IMG/VR virus record: IMGVR_UViG_3300032287_004273
Coordinates: 1-64,000 of that record
Length of the DNA stretch: 64,000 nt
Direction: 5' to 3' (one strand)
DNA from: a virus
Each line of letters starts with the position of its first letter. Position 1 is the first letter of the stretch. A program made the position numbers and the translations under genes. Below the pieces are notes generated by a model. It was given only the letters and a program-made list of their open reading frames with translations, made no database searches and was not told the DNA's origin. Shown piece by piece: positions 18,173-26,653 of this stretch.

Positions 18173-19134
18173 AAGAAATGTTTTCTTATAAAGATGTAGT
18201 TTTACTTCCAAATTATTCCGAAGTAAAATCAAGAGATAATTTATCAGCACAGGTAGATTTTCTTGGTACTAAATTTAAATTGCCAGTTTTGCCAGCCAAT
18301 ATGGCTTGCACGATTAATTTTAAATGGGCAGAAACTCTTGCAAATGAAGGTTATTTTTATATTTTGCACAGATTTTATGAACACAAGGAAATTTTACAAT
18401 GGCTAACTGAAAAAAATTATTCTAACTTTCCTTTGAGTATTAGCGTTGGAGTCAAAGATGCTGATTACGATCTACTCGAAAATTTAGCAGAAAATAATTA
18501 CAAAGTTGATTTCGTTACAATTGATGTAGCGCATGGACATAACATTCTTGTCAAAAATATCTGCAAGTTTTTTCACCATTTGCCTTGGACTAAAAAGCCA
18601 AAATTAATTGTTGGAAATGTTGGTTCTATTTCGGGAGCAAAAGATTTAATTGAGTGGGGTGCTGACGCAATTAAGGTTGGACTTTCTATGGGTGCAGCAT
18701 GCACTACATACAATAATACTGGAGTTGGTACGCCAATGTATTCTATTATTTCCGAAATCAAAGAAGCAATGGAAAACAAAATTATGCTAAAAGTTCCAAT
18801 TATTGCTGATGGACAAGTTAGAGAAGTGGGAGATGCGTGCAAAGCTCTTCATGCTGGAGCAGAAATGGTCATGGTGGGAGGTATGTTTGCGACTTGTTAC
18901 GATAGCGCAGCGCCATTTAACGGCGACAAAAAAGTTTTCTATGGCTCTGCTTCTGCAAGGAACAAAGGAGAAGAGAAATATATAGAAGGAAAAGAAAGTT
19001 TAATGCAACCATCAAAAGACTCTACCCTTGTTCTTTTAAAAAAATTTGAGCAAGGAATTAAGTCATCAATGTCATACGCTGGAGCATCATCGCCTTACGA
19101 ATTGTGTAAAATGGAAGTAAGGAAAAGAGTATGA
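18169..19134 (+). CDS. guaC: GMP reductase / IMP dehydrogenase family enzyme
   Basis: 321 residues, a TIM barrel of the IMPDH/GMPR family. The N-terminus FSYKDVVLLPNYSEV, the GNVGS phosphate loop (~res 149-153) and the catalytic loop K-V-G-L-S-M-G-A-A-C178-T-T-Y-N-N-T-G-V-G are all visible. The absence of a CBS insert and the short length (~320) fit GMP reductase (GMP to IMP + NH3, NADPH) rather than full IMP dehydrogenase, and the family's usual GPGSVCTTR is changed to SMGAACTTY. A phage copy would shift purine pools; it lies in an operon with a nuclease-like gene. Confidence 0.75.
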   Translation: MKEMFSYKDVVLLPNYSEVKSRDNLSAQVDFLGTKFKLPVLPANMACTINFKWAETLANEGYFYILHRFYEHKEILQWLTEKNYSNFPLSISVGVKDADYDLLENLAENNYKVDFVTIDVAHGHNILVKNICKFFHHLPWTKKPKLIVGNVGSISGAKDLIEWGADAIKVGLSMGAACTTYNNTGVGTPMYSIISEIKEAMENKIMLKVPIIADGQVREVGDACKALHAGAEMVMVGGMFATCYDSAAPFNGDKKVFYGSASARNKGEEKYIEGKESLMQPSKDSTLVLLKKFEQGIKSSMSYAGASSPYELCKMEVRKRV

Positions 19135-19799
19135 CTCCCGAAATCAAAAACAAAATACAAAGAATTTTAAACTATATAGAATCTGGCTCGCAAAATGGAA
19201 ATTATGCAGCCATATCCCTGTATAAGGATGGGCCAAATCAAATCAAGCAAATCACATTCGGCAAAAGCCAAACAACAGAATGGGGTAATTTAAATAAATT
19301 AATATCCTTATATGTTGAAAAAGATGGAAAATTTGCAGACGAGTTAAAACCATACCTACAAAAGATTGGAAAAGTTTCATTGGTTAATGATGCAAATTTA
19401 CTTTCAATTTTAAAAGCTTCTGGTTTAGATCCAATCATGCAAGAATCTCAAGATGAATTTTTTGATGAACATTATTGGAAGCCTGCAGTGAAATGGTTCG
19501 AATCAAACAAGTTTACTTTGCCGCTTTCTATGTTGGTGATTTATGATTCTTTTATTCATTCTGGTAGTATTTTAAGCTTTTTAAGGAATAAATTTTCTGC
19601 TTCAATTCCTTCTAAGGGTGGAGATGAAAAAGAATGGATCACTTCTTACTTGAACGTGAGGCACGAATGGCTCAAGAATCACTCCAATCCCATTCTTAGA
19701 AAAACCATCTACAGAACAAGAGACATGCTCTTAGCAGTAGAAAAGGAAAACTGGGATCTTGAGCAAGTTTATCACTGCAACGGCGAAAATATCAGTTGA
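19131..19799 (+). CDS. GH46 chitosanase-like glycoside hydrolase, probable lysin
   Basis: 222 residues. Matches the GH46 layout: catalytic-Glu helix near residue 17 (LNYIESGSQNGNYAA), the ITFGKSQTTEWG strand-loop, Q-D-x-F-F-D-E-H-Y-W-x-P-A, then LPLSMLVIYDSFIHSGS and Y-L-N-V-R-H-E-W-L. The fold is lysozyme-like. A phage would most plausibly use it as an endolysin or virion peptidoglycan/glycan hydrolase; there is no signal peptide, so release would need a holin. ATGA overlap with the preceding gene. Confidence 0.7.
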   Translation: MTPEIKNKIQRILNYIESGSQNGNYAAISLYKDGPNQIKQITFGKSQTTEWGNLNKLISLYVEKDGKFADELKPYLQKIGKVSLVNDANLLSILKASGLDPIMQESQDEFFDEHYWKPAVKWFESNKFTLPLSMLVIYDSFIHSGSILSFLRNKFSASIPSKGGDEKEWITSYLNVRHEWLKNHSNPILRKTIYRTRDMLLAVEKENWDLEQVYHCNGENIS

Positions 19800-19824
19800 C
19801 TTTTGAAAACTTCTGATGTATTAT
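19796..19824 (+). promoter_or_regulatory. Sigma70-type promoter
   Basis: TTGACT (19796-19801), 17-bp spacer, TATTAT (19819-19824). Here the transcript would begin about 14 bases before the ATG at 19845, so it has a short leader, unlike most promoters in the window. Confidence 0.65.
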
Positions 19825-19844
19825 CTGGGAGATATACGAAATTT

Positions 19845-20111
19845 ATGAATGAAGAAATCCCTACAATCAGCGAGGCAATTAGCAAAGCGAACTCAGCTCA
19901 AGTAGATTGCCTTTGGGCCATCTTGAAATACAAGGAAATTGGTATCTTGCGCAAAATCAAGTGTATGGCCGAAGTTCTTAATTTTGATCTAGATTTAGCT
20001 TGCAAGGAATTGCCAATTAATGAAAATGGCTTTATCGTAGATTATAAAAGCCGTCATATGATTCATGATATCCTTCTTGATAAGTCAAAACAACTTGCAG
20101 GAAGAAATTAA
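19845..20111 (+). CDS. Hypothetical helical protein
   Basis: 88 residues from the ATG at 19845, chosen because the promoter ends at 19824; an in-frame TTG at 19803 lies inside the promoter and is rejected. Mostly helical (ISEAISKANSAQVDCLWAILKYKEIGILRKIK), no recognised motif. Followed five bases later by another small gene. Confidence 0.5.
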   Translation: MNEEIPTISEAISKANSAQVDCLWAILKYKEIGILRKIKCMAEVLNFDLDLACKELPINENGFIVDYKSRHMIHDILLDKSKQLAGRN

Positions 20112-20115
20112 AAAA

Positions 20116-20340
20116 ATGGAAGAAAAGTCAGTTCCTCAATTTGACGAGTTGCTTTCTGTCGTAAGTTACGAGATCCTTGATGGTAAGGACGAATACGTAA
20201 CTTCTTACAGTGCCGATCTCAAAAAAAATACGAATGGTCGTCTTGATGGTCTAAAAATGGCTAAAGATACTCTGAGGTATCGTCCAGATTATAGACTTTA
20301 TGAAGTATATTCTAATGGGTATAGGAAACTGATTGATTAA
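20116..20340 (+). CDS. Hypothetical protein
   Basis: 74 residues from the ATG at 20116; the longer frame (20065) runs inside the previous gene. Contains SYEILDGKDEYVTSYSADL and a Tyr-rich C-terminus (YRPDYRLYEVYSNGYRKLID). Unrecognised. Ends 6 bases before the first tRNA, so it is probably co-transcribed with the tRNA group. Confidence 0.5.
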   Translation: MEEKSVPQFDELLSVVSYEILDGKDEYVTSYSADLKKNTNGRLDGLKMAKDTLRYRPDYRLYEVYSNGYRKLID

Positions 20341-20346
20341 TTTAAT

Positions 20347-20422
20347 CGCAGGTTGGACAAGAGGTTAAGTCGTTTGGCTCATAACCAAAAGATCGGGGGT
20401 TCAAATCCCTCACCTGCAACCA
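20347..20422 (+). tRNA. tRNA-Met (CAT), with C1-A72 mismatch
   Basis: 76-nt cloverleaf with CCA encoded. D stem GAC/GTC, anticodon stem TTTGG/CCAAA around CTCATAA, T loop TTCAAAT. The acceptor pairs GCAGGT/ACCTGC but its first position is C opposite A, the mismatch typical of bacterial initiator tRNA; however the three G-C pairs of initiator anticodon stems are missing. Confidence 0.85.
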
Positions 20423-20717
20423 CTTTCGAGTAACCACAAACCCACTGGTAGTAGGAGGGGCTGTAATTGGAATGTAGCAGCCTGTAATTCCTGCTCGAAA
20501 GCGACACATGCCTCTCTGTGAATACGGGGTGCTTGGTCTGGGTTTCCAGACGCTGAGTTGTGCGACTAATCGGAGAGACGATTATAATCAGTTCCCCCAA
20601 TTGGGGTGCGACACCTGCTGGTGGCTCCATGCCGCCAGACTTGATTTGGCATAGCACCTGATGCTTACGCTGGGTTGGGTCAATGGTGTGACACTGGGAG
20701 AGACTAGAAATTTTAAT
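20423..20717 (+). other. GC-rich structured non-coding segment between tRNAs
   Basis: 295 bases without a convincing gene, much richer in GC than the flanking AT-rich DNA. Several perfect local hairpins are visible: GTCTGG-GTTT-CCAGAC (20536-20551), AATCG/CGATT (20568-20583), CCCCAATTGGGG (20595-20606), and GGTGGC/GCCGCC (20620-20636). The density of hairpins and the position between tRNAs suggest a structured RNA or decayed tRNA genes. The minus-strand frame here is a tRNA-antisense artefact. Confidence 0.45.
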
Positions 20718-20804
20718 AGGAGTGCGGCGAAGTTGGAGAGTCGCAGCAGACTGTAAATCTGTTACCTTTTGGTTGAGTCCGTTCGAATCGGTCCACTCCT
20801 ACCA
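20718..20804 (+). tRNA. tRNA-Tyr (GTA)
   Basis: 87-nt class II tRNA: acceptor AGGAGTG/CACTCCT, anticodon arm CAGACTGTAAATCTG with GTA, long variable arm, T loop TTCGAAT, encoded CCA. Confidence 0.93.
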
Positions 20805-20807
20805 TAT

Positions 20808-20879
20808 TCCTGTGTAGCTCAATGGTAGAGCGCCTCGCTGTTAACGAGGATGTTGTAGGTTCGAGTCCTACCGCAGGAG
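20808..20879 (+). tRNA. tRNA-Asn (GTT)
   Basis: 72-nt cloverleaf: acceptor TCCTGTG/CGCAGGA, anticodon arm CTCGCTGTTAACGAG with GTT, T arm GTAGGTTCGAGTCCTAC. No encoded CCA. Three bases after tRNA-Tyr; a T-run follows. Confidence 0.93.
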
Positions 20880-20900
20880 CTTTTTTGTGTAAAAAATTAG

Positions 20901-22031
20901 ATGCAAACTTTCACTGAAAAATGGACTGATCTACATAAAGAAGTAGATTTAAATTTACTAAGCAATAATTCTAATGAAGATGGTTTTGTTAGAATGGACT
21001 TGGTAATGCCCAAATTATATACTCCGAAACATTATTTAGCAACAAATGGATATTTAAAAGATCGAAAATTTTCAATAGATATAAACGGTTCTAAAAAAAC
21101 GTCAAACGGAGAAGTTTATTTGAAATATGGATATTTTGTAATGAACAATGTTCATTTTTCAGATCAATATTTTTTTATAAAAGAAAATAAATATCAAGAT
21201 TACAACTTTGGAATCGTTGACAATAATCCAGAAAAATCACTTGGACGTTTTTTGCCAGAGGCAGAAATTAAAAAAGATTTAAATCAATCAATAATAATTG
21301 AGGAACCTTGCTTTTTATGCTTACCCTCTAGGGGTCACTACCCAAATTATGGGGCATTTTTAACCCAAGTTACAACTCAAATTCATGAGTTTAGAAAAAT
21401 TAATAAAACAATAAAAATTGCAGTAAATAAAACTTTAAAATGGCAAAATGCTGCATTAAAATATTTTTTTCCAGATTTAGATTTTATTGAAATTGATATT
21501 TGGCCAATGAAAAATAGTATCTTTTTTAAAAAAATTGTAATACCTTTTGCAAAAAACGCTACTATTTTATCTAAAAACGATATAGATTTTTTTAAAAAAA
21601 ATAGCTTTCATAAAGATTCGAATCGAAGAATTTTCTTATCAAGATTAAAACAGAATGGAAGAAAATTAGTGAACGAAGATAAGGTTGTTGATTTCTTAAA
21701 AAGCAAAAATTTTGAAATTATCTTCCCAGAAGAAAAAGATACTCGACAAATTTCAGAAATTTTAGGCGAAGCGGAATATGTTTTTGGAACTGGTGGAGCT
21801 GGAATGTTCAATTCCATATTTTGCAAACCAAATACTAAATTTCTATCGATAGAAGGCGGAAGATGGGCAACCGTACATTCAAAAATGTTTAGTGCAATTG
21901 GATTAGACTATTCAATAATACAACCGCACCCAACCTTACCCTTAGATCAAATTAAAAATTTGGGACAATGTGAATCTTATGTTAATATTGATGAGTTTAT
22001 TAATTTCGTAGAAACAAATTACAATTTGTAA
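20901..22031 (+). CDS. GT61-type glycosyltransferase (DUF563-like)
   Basis: 376 residues. The C-terminal half shows the GT61 pattern: R-R-I-F-L-S-R (strand), a helix over V-V-D-F-L-K-S-K-N-F-E-I-I-F-P-E, ISEILGEAEYVFGTGGAGM with G-A-G-M-F-N-S-I-F, then FLSIEGGRW. The centre has L-P-S-R-G-H-Y-P-N-Y-G-A-F as in many of these enzymes. GT61 proteins add sugars to capsular or surface glycans. First member of a glycan cluster with 22677 and 23806, directly after the tRNAs. Confidence 0.65.
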   Translation: MQTFTEKWTDLHKEVDLNLLSNNSNEDGFVRMDLVMPKLYTPKHYLATNGYLKDRKFSIDINGSKKTSNGEVYLKYGYFVMNNVHFSDQYFFIKENKYQDYNFGIVDNNPEKSLGRFLPEAEIKKDLNQSIIIEEPCFLCLPSRGHYPNYGAFLTQVTTQIHEFRKINKTIKIAVNKTLKWQNAALKYFFPDLDFIEIDIWPMKNSIFFKKIVIPFAKNATILSKNDIDFFKKNSFHKDSNRRIFLSRLKQNGRKLVNEDKVVDFLKSKNFEIIFPEEKDTRQISEILGEAEYVFGTGGAGMFNSIFCKPNTKFLSIEGGRWATVHSKMFSAIGLDYSIIQPHPTLPLDQIKNLGQCESYVNIDEFINFVETNYNL

Positions 22032-22032
22032 C

Positions 22033-22236
22033 ATGGGTCTAGAAAAAGCAATTCTTCATAAGAAAGAAAAAAGAAAACCCTATAGATACTCTCAAAGGTT
22101 TGACTATTCCTGTCGGAATCATGGCTCATGCCCTTGGTGTTTACATAATCGCACTTATTCTCATCGTAAAAATAAATTAATTTGTTTAGAAAAGATAAAA
22201 GAATTTAATAATGAGTGGAAGAATAGACAAGATTGA
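22033..22236 (+). CDS. Small zinc-knuckle protein
   Basis: 67 very basic residues with Y-S-C-R-N-H-G-S-C-P-W-C (three Cys and a His), a plausible zinc site, and a Lys-rich C-terminus. Not recognised. Joined to the previous gene by TAACATG and overlapping the dCMP deaminase by 26 bases. Confidence 0.55.
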   Translation: MGLEKAILHKKEKRKPYRYSQRFDYSCRNHGSCPWCLHNRTYSHRKNKLICLEKIKEFNNEWKNRQD

Positions 22237-22621
22237 TTGGTGGCTTGAATTAGCAGATGTCGCTTCAAAACGCAGCGAAGATCCCTATCACAAAGTTGGT
22301 GCGGTAGCAATTAGAGAAGACGGCTCAATTGCTGGCGTCAGTTATAATGGCGCACCACCTAAAATAGAAATTGATTGGTCAGATCGAGAAAAAAGAAGAC
22401 AATTTGTTATCCATGCGGAAACAAATTTACTAAGATATATTAAACCCCAAGAATGTCCAAATGTTGCGGTAACTTTAGCTCCTTGTTATGACTGCCTAAA
22501 GAATTTGGCTTCTTATGGAGTTAAAAAAATTTATTTTAAATCCTATTATGACAAATGTGATAGATCAATTCTTGCAAAAATGGCTTACATTTATAAAATA
22601 GAATTGTATCATTGTTCGTAA
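22211..22621 (+). CDS. Deoxycytidylate (dCMP) deaminase-like zinc enzyme
   Basis: 136 residues. Active site H68-A-E70 (VIHAETNLL) and the second zinc motif P91-C92-Y-D-C95 are present, with the N-terminal K-R-S-x-D-P-Y-H-K-V-G-A-V-A signature of dCMP deaminases. Would convert dCMP to dUMP, the substrate of the ThyX encoded at 28665, supporting phage dTTP synthesis. The allosteric G-Y-N-G segment appears as S-Y-N-G-A-P. It sits oddly between glycosyltransferases. Confidence 0.8.
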   Translation: MSGRIDKIDWWLELADVASKRSEDPYHKVGAVAIREDGSIAGVSYNGAPPKIEIDWSDREKRRQFVIHAETNLLRYIKPQECPNVAVTLAPCYDCLKNLASYGVKKIYFKSYYDKCDRSILAKMAYIYKIELYHCS

Positions 22622-22676
22622 CTTTTTTATAAATAAAAAAAAACTTTATGTATTTCTTGTTGTAATATTTAATACA

Positions 22677-23804
22677 ATGAAAGACTACATACTGTGGACT
22701 AAAAAACCACAAATAAATTTAAAATCTGATAATTTTAATATTGCGCAATTAGCCCAAATTATAGGTTACGCTGGAAATAATTCTGGGAATTTAATGTATG
22801 TGGAAGGTTTAAAAAAAATTTTAAATAAAAATATAGGCTTTAGTGAGTGGCATTGTTTTCCAAATGATGCAAAAAATTTAATTCTTCCAGCTGCTAATCA
22901 ATTAGGAACGCATACTGATTTAGGAGCTTTGAAAAAATACTGGGAAAGTACTAATAAAAATATAATTATAGTATCGCTAGGTATTCAATCAAAATCTAAT
23001 ACCGAACCTATTTTAACAAAAGGAACCAAGGAATGGCTTGATTTTATAGTAAAAAACGTTGAAAATAAAAAATCTTTTATATCAACTAGGGGTGAACATA
23101 CCAAATCATTTATAAACGATTTATACAATAAAGAAATCGCCAAAGTTTCTGGTTGCCCATCTCAATTTTTGTCTAATCCAGAAGAAATGTTGAGTAGTTT
23201 AAAAAAACGTTTAAATAAAAAACTTTTAACATTAACTGTTAATTCGAGCCATTATGCTTGGTCATTTTTTTTTAAATGTGAAGAATTTTTTATAAATGAA
23301 ATAAAAAAAAATGATGGAAGGTATATAGTTCAAGCTCCTGTTGAAAATATTTTATCTGTACTTTTGAAAAATGAAAGCGGAGAAAATATTGCAGAAGACG
23401 ATTTAAGTTTTTTAGATATAAAAAATATATGTTCTTCTAATTTCTTTCACAATAAATGTGAATTTTTTATAGATATAGACGAATGGATGAACTGCGTTAA
23501 AAATTATGATTATAACATAGGCTGCAGAATACATGGTTGCATGGCATCTATGGCCGCTGGCGTGCCATCTTTTTTATTTGTGACCGATACCAGAACTAAA
23601 GAATTTGCAAAAACAATGCATTTACCACATACAGAAGATTTATCATTAGACGACCCTATTAATTTTGCTAAAGAAAAATTAAAAACTCATGATTTTGAAA
23701 AAATGTTCCAAATTTGGAAACAAAATGCAAAAGTATTTAAAGAATTATTTGAAATTAACGAAATATCATTAAGTTCTGAATTTTTAAACAACTGGATAAA
23801 CTAA
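22677..23804 (+). CDS. Polysaccharide pyruvyl transferase-like protein
   Basis: 375 residues. Shows the GT-B-like pattern of the pyruvyltransferase family: IGYAGNNSGNLMYVEGL near the N-terminus, IIIVSLGIQSKSN, SFISTRGEHTKSFI, and the C-terminal N-I-G-C-R-I-H-G-C-M-A-S-M-A-A-G-V-P-S-F, which matches the G-x-R-x-H-x2-I/M-A-A motif. Likely adds pyruvate ketals to, or otherwise modifies, a surface glycan. A TAATATG junction links it to the next gene. Confidence 0.65.
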   Translation: MKDYILWTKKPQINLKSDNFNIAQLAQIIGYAGNNSGNLMYVEGLKKILNKNIGFSEWHCFPNDAKNLILPAANQLGTHTDLGALKKYWESTNKNIIIVSLGIQSKSNTEPILTKGTKEWLDFIVKNVENKKSFISTRGEHTKSFINDLYNKEIAKVSGCPSQFLSNPEEMLSSLKKRLNKKLLTLTVNSSHYAWSFFFKCEEFFINEIKKNDGRYIVQAPVENILSVLLKNESGENIAEDDLSFLDIKNICSSNFFHNKCEFFIDIDEWMNCVKNYDYNIGCRIHGCMASMAAGVPSFLFVTDTRTKEFAKTMHLPHTEDLSLDDPINFAKEKLKTHDFEKMFQIWKQNAKVFKELFEINEISLSSEFLNNWIN

Positions 23805-23805
23805 T

Positions 23806-25338
23806 ATGTCAAAAAAATATAAAAAATTACCAGATGATTTTGATGCGGGTTTGTATAAGCACATTCACAAAGATTTAAAAAAATATAATGATTTGGAAGC
23901 TAAAATTCATTATATGACAATAGGATTTGATGAACAAAGAAACTATCAATTAGAAAATCAAATACCAAAAGATTTTGATGCAGAAATGTACAAATATTAT
24001 AATCCAGATTTAAATTCAATGAATGATTTGCAGTTGAAAATTCATTATTTAAAATATGGCATATCAGAAGGAAGAGTTTACAAAATTGAATTACCTAATG
24101 ATTTTGATGTAAAAACTTATGCGTTATTAAATAAAGATATAACTAATATGCCAAATGGGTGGCTTGAAATGCATTATTCTCAATACGGAAAAAAAGAAGA
24201 TAGGAAATACAAAGATGATCTTTTTGATAAAGATTTTTTCATAAAAGAAAATAATATAATAAATTATTCTGGATATCAAGATTATTTAAAAGACATTCGT
24301 CAAATTAAATCTAAAAAAATTAAAAATTTAGTAGATAAAATTAAAGAAATTAAAGATTGTATCTTGTTAATAAGCCATGAAAATTCAATATATGGCGCAA
24401 CTAATTATTTATATACAATATACAAAATGCTTAAAAAAAATAACAAAAATGTTATTTTGATTGATGATTTTGAAAATACAAAAATATTAAATAAATTTTC
24501 TTTAAAAAAAGAAGAAGTTTTGACTTATCTTGGAGATCCGACTTTGTTGTACTGGATATGCAATAAAATTAATCCAAAATTAATATATTTTAATTCAATG
24601 AATTCTCAAATTGCTGATGTGGTTAAATTTATAGACAAAAGCAAATATATTATTCATAGCCATGAAATTAGACAGCATTTTACTTGCGATATATTTCCAA
24701 CTTTTGTTGTGTCAAAAAGAATAAGCGAGCAATACAATTCAATCCCTAAAATTCAGCAACCTATTTTCACTGAAGATATGATTGAAATAATGAATAAAAA
24801 CTTAAAAGAAAACTTTGAAGTTAGAAATTTAAATGGTCTAATAAATAAAAATAAAATAACTATTGGTATGTGTGGTAGTTTAACAGAAAGAAAGAACTAT
24901 AGATTATTTATTGAGACGGCAAAAGAATTAAAGGATTTTAATTTTCTTTGGATTGGTGGTAGCGAAACTATCGAAAGTAAAGAAATACCAAATCTGTACC
25001 ATATAAAAGATACAAAGCGTCCACATTCATACTATAAACATATGGATTATTTTGTTCTTTTTTCTAAACAAGATCCATGCCCATATGTTGTTTTGGAAAA
25101 TTTATTCATGGGAAATAAAGTATTGACTTTTAAAGAGAATATCTATACAGATCATAAGTGCGATCTTTTAAAAGACATTTACTTTGAATTTGACGGAGAA
25201 ATTAATTTAGATAATGCTATTGAATTTATTCAAAAGATTTGCGTTAATAAAGCAGATAGATCAAATCAAAACGGCAAAATATATATAGAACAAAATTTCA
25301 CGAAATTAACTGACGACATGTTAAATTTATTGAAATAA
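23806..25338 (+). CDS. GT4-type glycosyltransferase with three N-terminal repeats
   Basis: 510 residues. Residues ~1-140 hold three ~45-residue repeats of the form L-P-x-D-F-D-x3-Y-x3-N-x-D-L ... L-x-x-H-Y-x3-G-x2-E-x-R-x-Y, known from surface-glycan glycosyltransferases. After a linker, residues ~340-500 form a GT4 C-terminal domain: IGMCGSLTERKNYRLFIETA, FNFLWIGG, and P-C-P-Y-V-V-L-E-N-L-F-M-G as the nucleotide-sugar E-x7-E region. Ends with a TAATG overlap into the next small gene. Confidence 0.65.
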   Translation: MSKKYKKLPDDFDAGLYKHIHKDLKKYNDLEAKIHYMTIGFDEQRNYQLENQIPKDFDAEMYKYYNPDLNSMNDLQLKIHYLKYGISEGRVYKIELPNDFDVKTYALLNKDITNMPNGWLEMHYSQYGKKEDRKYKDDLFDKDFFIKENNIINYSGYQDYLKDIRQIKSKKIKNLVDKIKEIKDCILLISHENSIYGATNYLYTIYKMLKKNNKNVILIDDFENTKILNKFSLKKEEVLTYLGDPTLLYWICNKINPKLIYFNSMNSQIADVVKFIDKSKYIIHSHEIRQHFTCDIFPTFVVSKRISEQYNSIPKIQQPIFTEDMIEIMNKNLKENFEVRNLNGLINKNKITIGMCGSLTERKNYRLFIETAKELKDFNFLWIGGSETIESKEIPNLYHIKDTKRPHSYYKHMDYFVLFSKQDPCPYVVLENLFMGNKVLTFKENIYTDHKCDLLKDIYFEFDGEINLDNAIEFIQKICVNKADRSNQNGKIYIEQNFTKLTDDMLNLLK

Positions 25339-25496
25339 TGAAAAATATTCTTTATCTTTGGTTTAAAGCCCTTGGAGAAAAAGCTCATGAAGATCCCAAG
25401 ATAGCTGATAGAGTTGCCATCATTAGGACGATAATTTTATTGATTTATTTAATCACAAACTTCGTGATTATTGCTGGCGTAATTCGCCATTGGTAA
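25338..25496 (+). CDS. Small single-pass membrane protein
   Basis: 52 residues, too short for routine gene finding. A charged N-terminal part (FKALGEKAHEDPKIADR) precedes one membrane helix (IIRTIILLIYLITNFVIIAG) and a short basic tail. ATG overlaps the stop of the glycosyltransferase by one base, so translation is probably coupled. Function unknown. Confidence 0.6.
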   Translation: MKNILYLWFKALGEKAHEDPKIADRVAIIRTIILLIYLITNFVIIAGVIRHW

Positions 25497-25504
25497 TTTT
25501 GCGC

Positions 25505-25532
25505 TTGACTTTTCATTAATTTTGCATATATT
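25505..25532 (+). promoter_or_regulatory. Leaderless sigma70-type promoter
   Basis: TTGACT (25505-25510), 16 bp, TATATT (25527-25532), then exactly six bases (CGACGC) to the ATG at 25539. The predicted first transcribed base is the A of the start codon. Confidence 0.8.
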
Positions 25533-25538
25533 CGACGC

Positions 25539-26495
25539 ATGAAGACATTAGTAATCGATTCCCACAAAGGTGGGCCAAAACTTTCCAACAATCTACACTT
25601 ACTCAATGCAAAAACAATCTCAGATCACTTGGGCGCAGACCTCATCTGGTCGTATGAAGGAGTCAATGATAGCATTAAATCTGGCTATGACGCTATTATC
25701 TTTAATCACGCATCTCATTATTCTTTCGTGGATTATAAGTGGTTAGAAGAAAGTCCAAATGCCAAACTTTTTTATATTACAAATGAATACAATCTGGGCG
25801 AACCTCGCGCACTTTGGATGGCTGTTAAGCGTGGACGTAAGTATGATGTTATTGCAAATCATTCTCACGAGCCAAGCAAAGTGGTAATGAAGTATGTAGA
25901 CAAATGGAACATTCTTAATCTAAATTCATTAATTCATTCACCAGTAAAAACAGACATACACAGTAAAAATGACATCATTTATCATGGCTCATTTCGGGCC
26001 GACAGAGCAAAATATTTTAGCAAGTATCTTAGCTCTGATGTTATCGTTAGTACTCATCAAAAGAATCGTGAAAAATTCTTAAACGCTGGAGTAAAAACAG
26101 AAAAATTCATTGATAGAATTAAATGGGACAAGGATGGACTAGCTCCATATCTTTGTTCACTTTATATCGAAGATGAAAAAACTCATACCTATTACAATCA
26201 TCTAGCCAATAGATTTTACGAATCTCTAAATTATAATGTTATACCACTCTTCTCTGAAGAGTGCGTCAATACTATTGAGCTTTCGAAGTATCCAATTACA
26301 ACTGATTTAATATTTTCAAATCCTGATCAATTAAAGCAAAAGTATGATTTCGTAAAAAATAATCGAGATTATATGATTCAATTGTTGGTGAATTGGGATA
26401 TTAAAGCTGGACAAGAAAAGCGCAAGGTATTGGATGATATTAAATATTTAGTTTATGGACCAGAAAATTATACAGCTTCAATTAACGCAAGATGA
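25539..26495 (+). CDS. Possible GT-B glycosyltransferase
   Basis: 318 residues. Two-domain layout: N-terminal Rossmann-like half (YDAIIFNHASHYSFVDYKWL, AKLFYITNEYN) and a C-terminal half with DIIYHGSFRADRAKYFSKYL and a loop near YNHLANRFYESLNYNVIPLF that resembles the donor-binding E-x-L-x-Y-G-x-x-P-l-f of GT-B enzymes. Starts a new transcription unit from a leaderless promoter. Could act on DNA bases or surface glycans; nothing discriminates. Confidence 0.5.
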   Translation: MKTLVIDSHKGGPKLSNNLHLLNAKTISDHLGADLIWSYEGVNDSIKSGYDAIIFNHASHYSFVDYKWLEESPNAKLFYITNEYNLGEPRALWMAVKRGRKYDVIANHSHEPSKVVMKYVDKWNILNLNSLIHSPVKTDIHSKNDIIYHGSFRADRAKYFSKYLSSDVIVSTHQKNREKFLNAGVKTEKFIDRIKWDKDGLAPYLCSLYIEDEKTHTYYNHLANRFYESLNYNVIPLFSEECVNTIELSKYPITTDLIFSNPDQLKQKYDFVKNNRDYMIQLLVNWDIKAGQEKRKVLDDIKYLVYGPENYTASINAR

Positions 26496-26652
26496 ATTAC
26501 AGATCATGAAGGAAGCTCTATGGAATTATCAGCTAGAGACTGACAGAAGTTCGAGAAAGCTTGCCTTTAGATATCTAAAAGGTATTGTTGAAGAGTTGAC
26601 TTCAAAATCACAAAGATCAAAAGATCTATCCGAAAGAATAAAAGATTTATAA
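26455..26652 (+). CDS. Small coiled-coil protein
   Basis: 65 residues, highly helical and charged (LTQDELQIMKEALWNYQLETDRSSRK). Overlaps the end of the previous gene by 41 bases and joins the next by TAATATG. Function unknown. Confidence 0.5.
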   Translation: MDQKIIQLQLTQDELQIMKEALWNYQLETDRSSRKLAFRYLKGIVEELTSKSQRSKDLSERIKDL

Positions 26653-26653
26653 T

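Noticed and set aside
19803-19844. TTG start for the gene at 19845
   Set aside because: The codon lies between the -35 and -10 of the promoter and could not be transcribed from it.
20379-20657. Minus-strand 92-residue frame over the tRNA region
   Set aside because: It reads the complement of tRNA-Met (typical VVAGEGFEPP artefact) and GC-rich RNA-like sequence.
20423-20717. Group I intron or tmRNA in the tRNA gap
   Set aside because: A P7-like GACTAATCGG segment was noticed, but the matching 3' strand and other core elements are not present, and both flanking tRNAs are intact.
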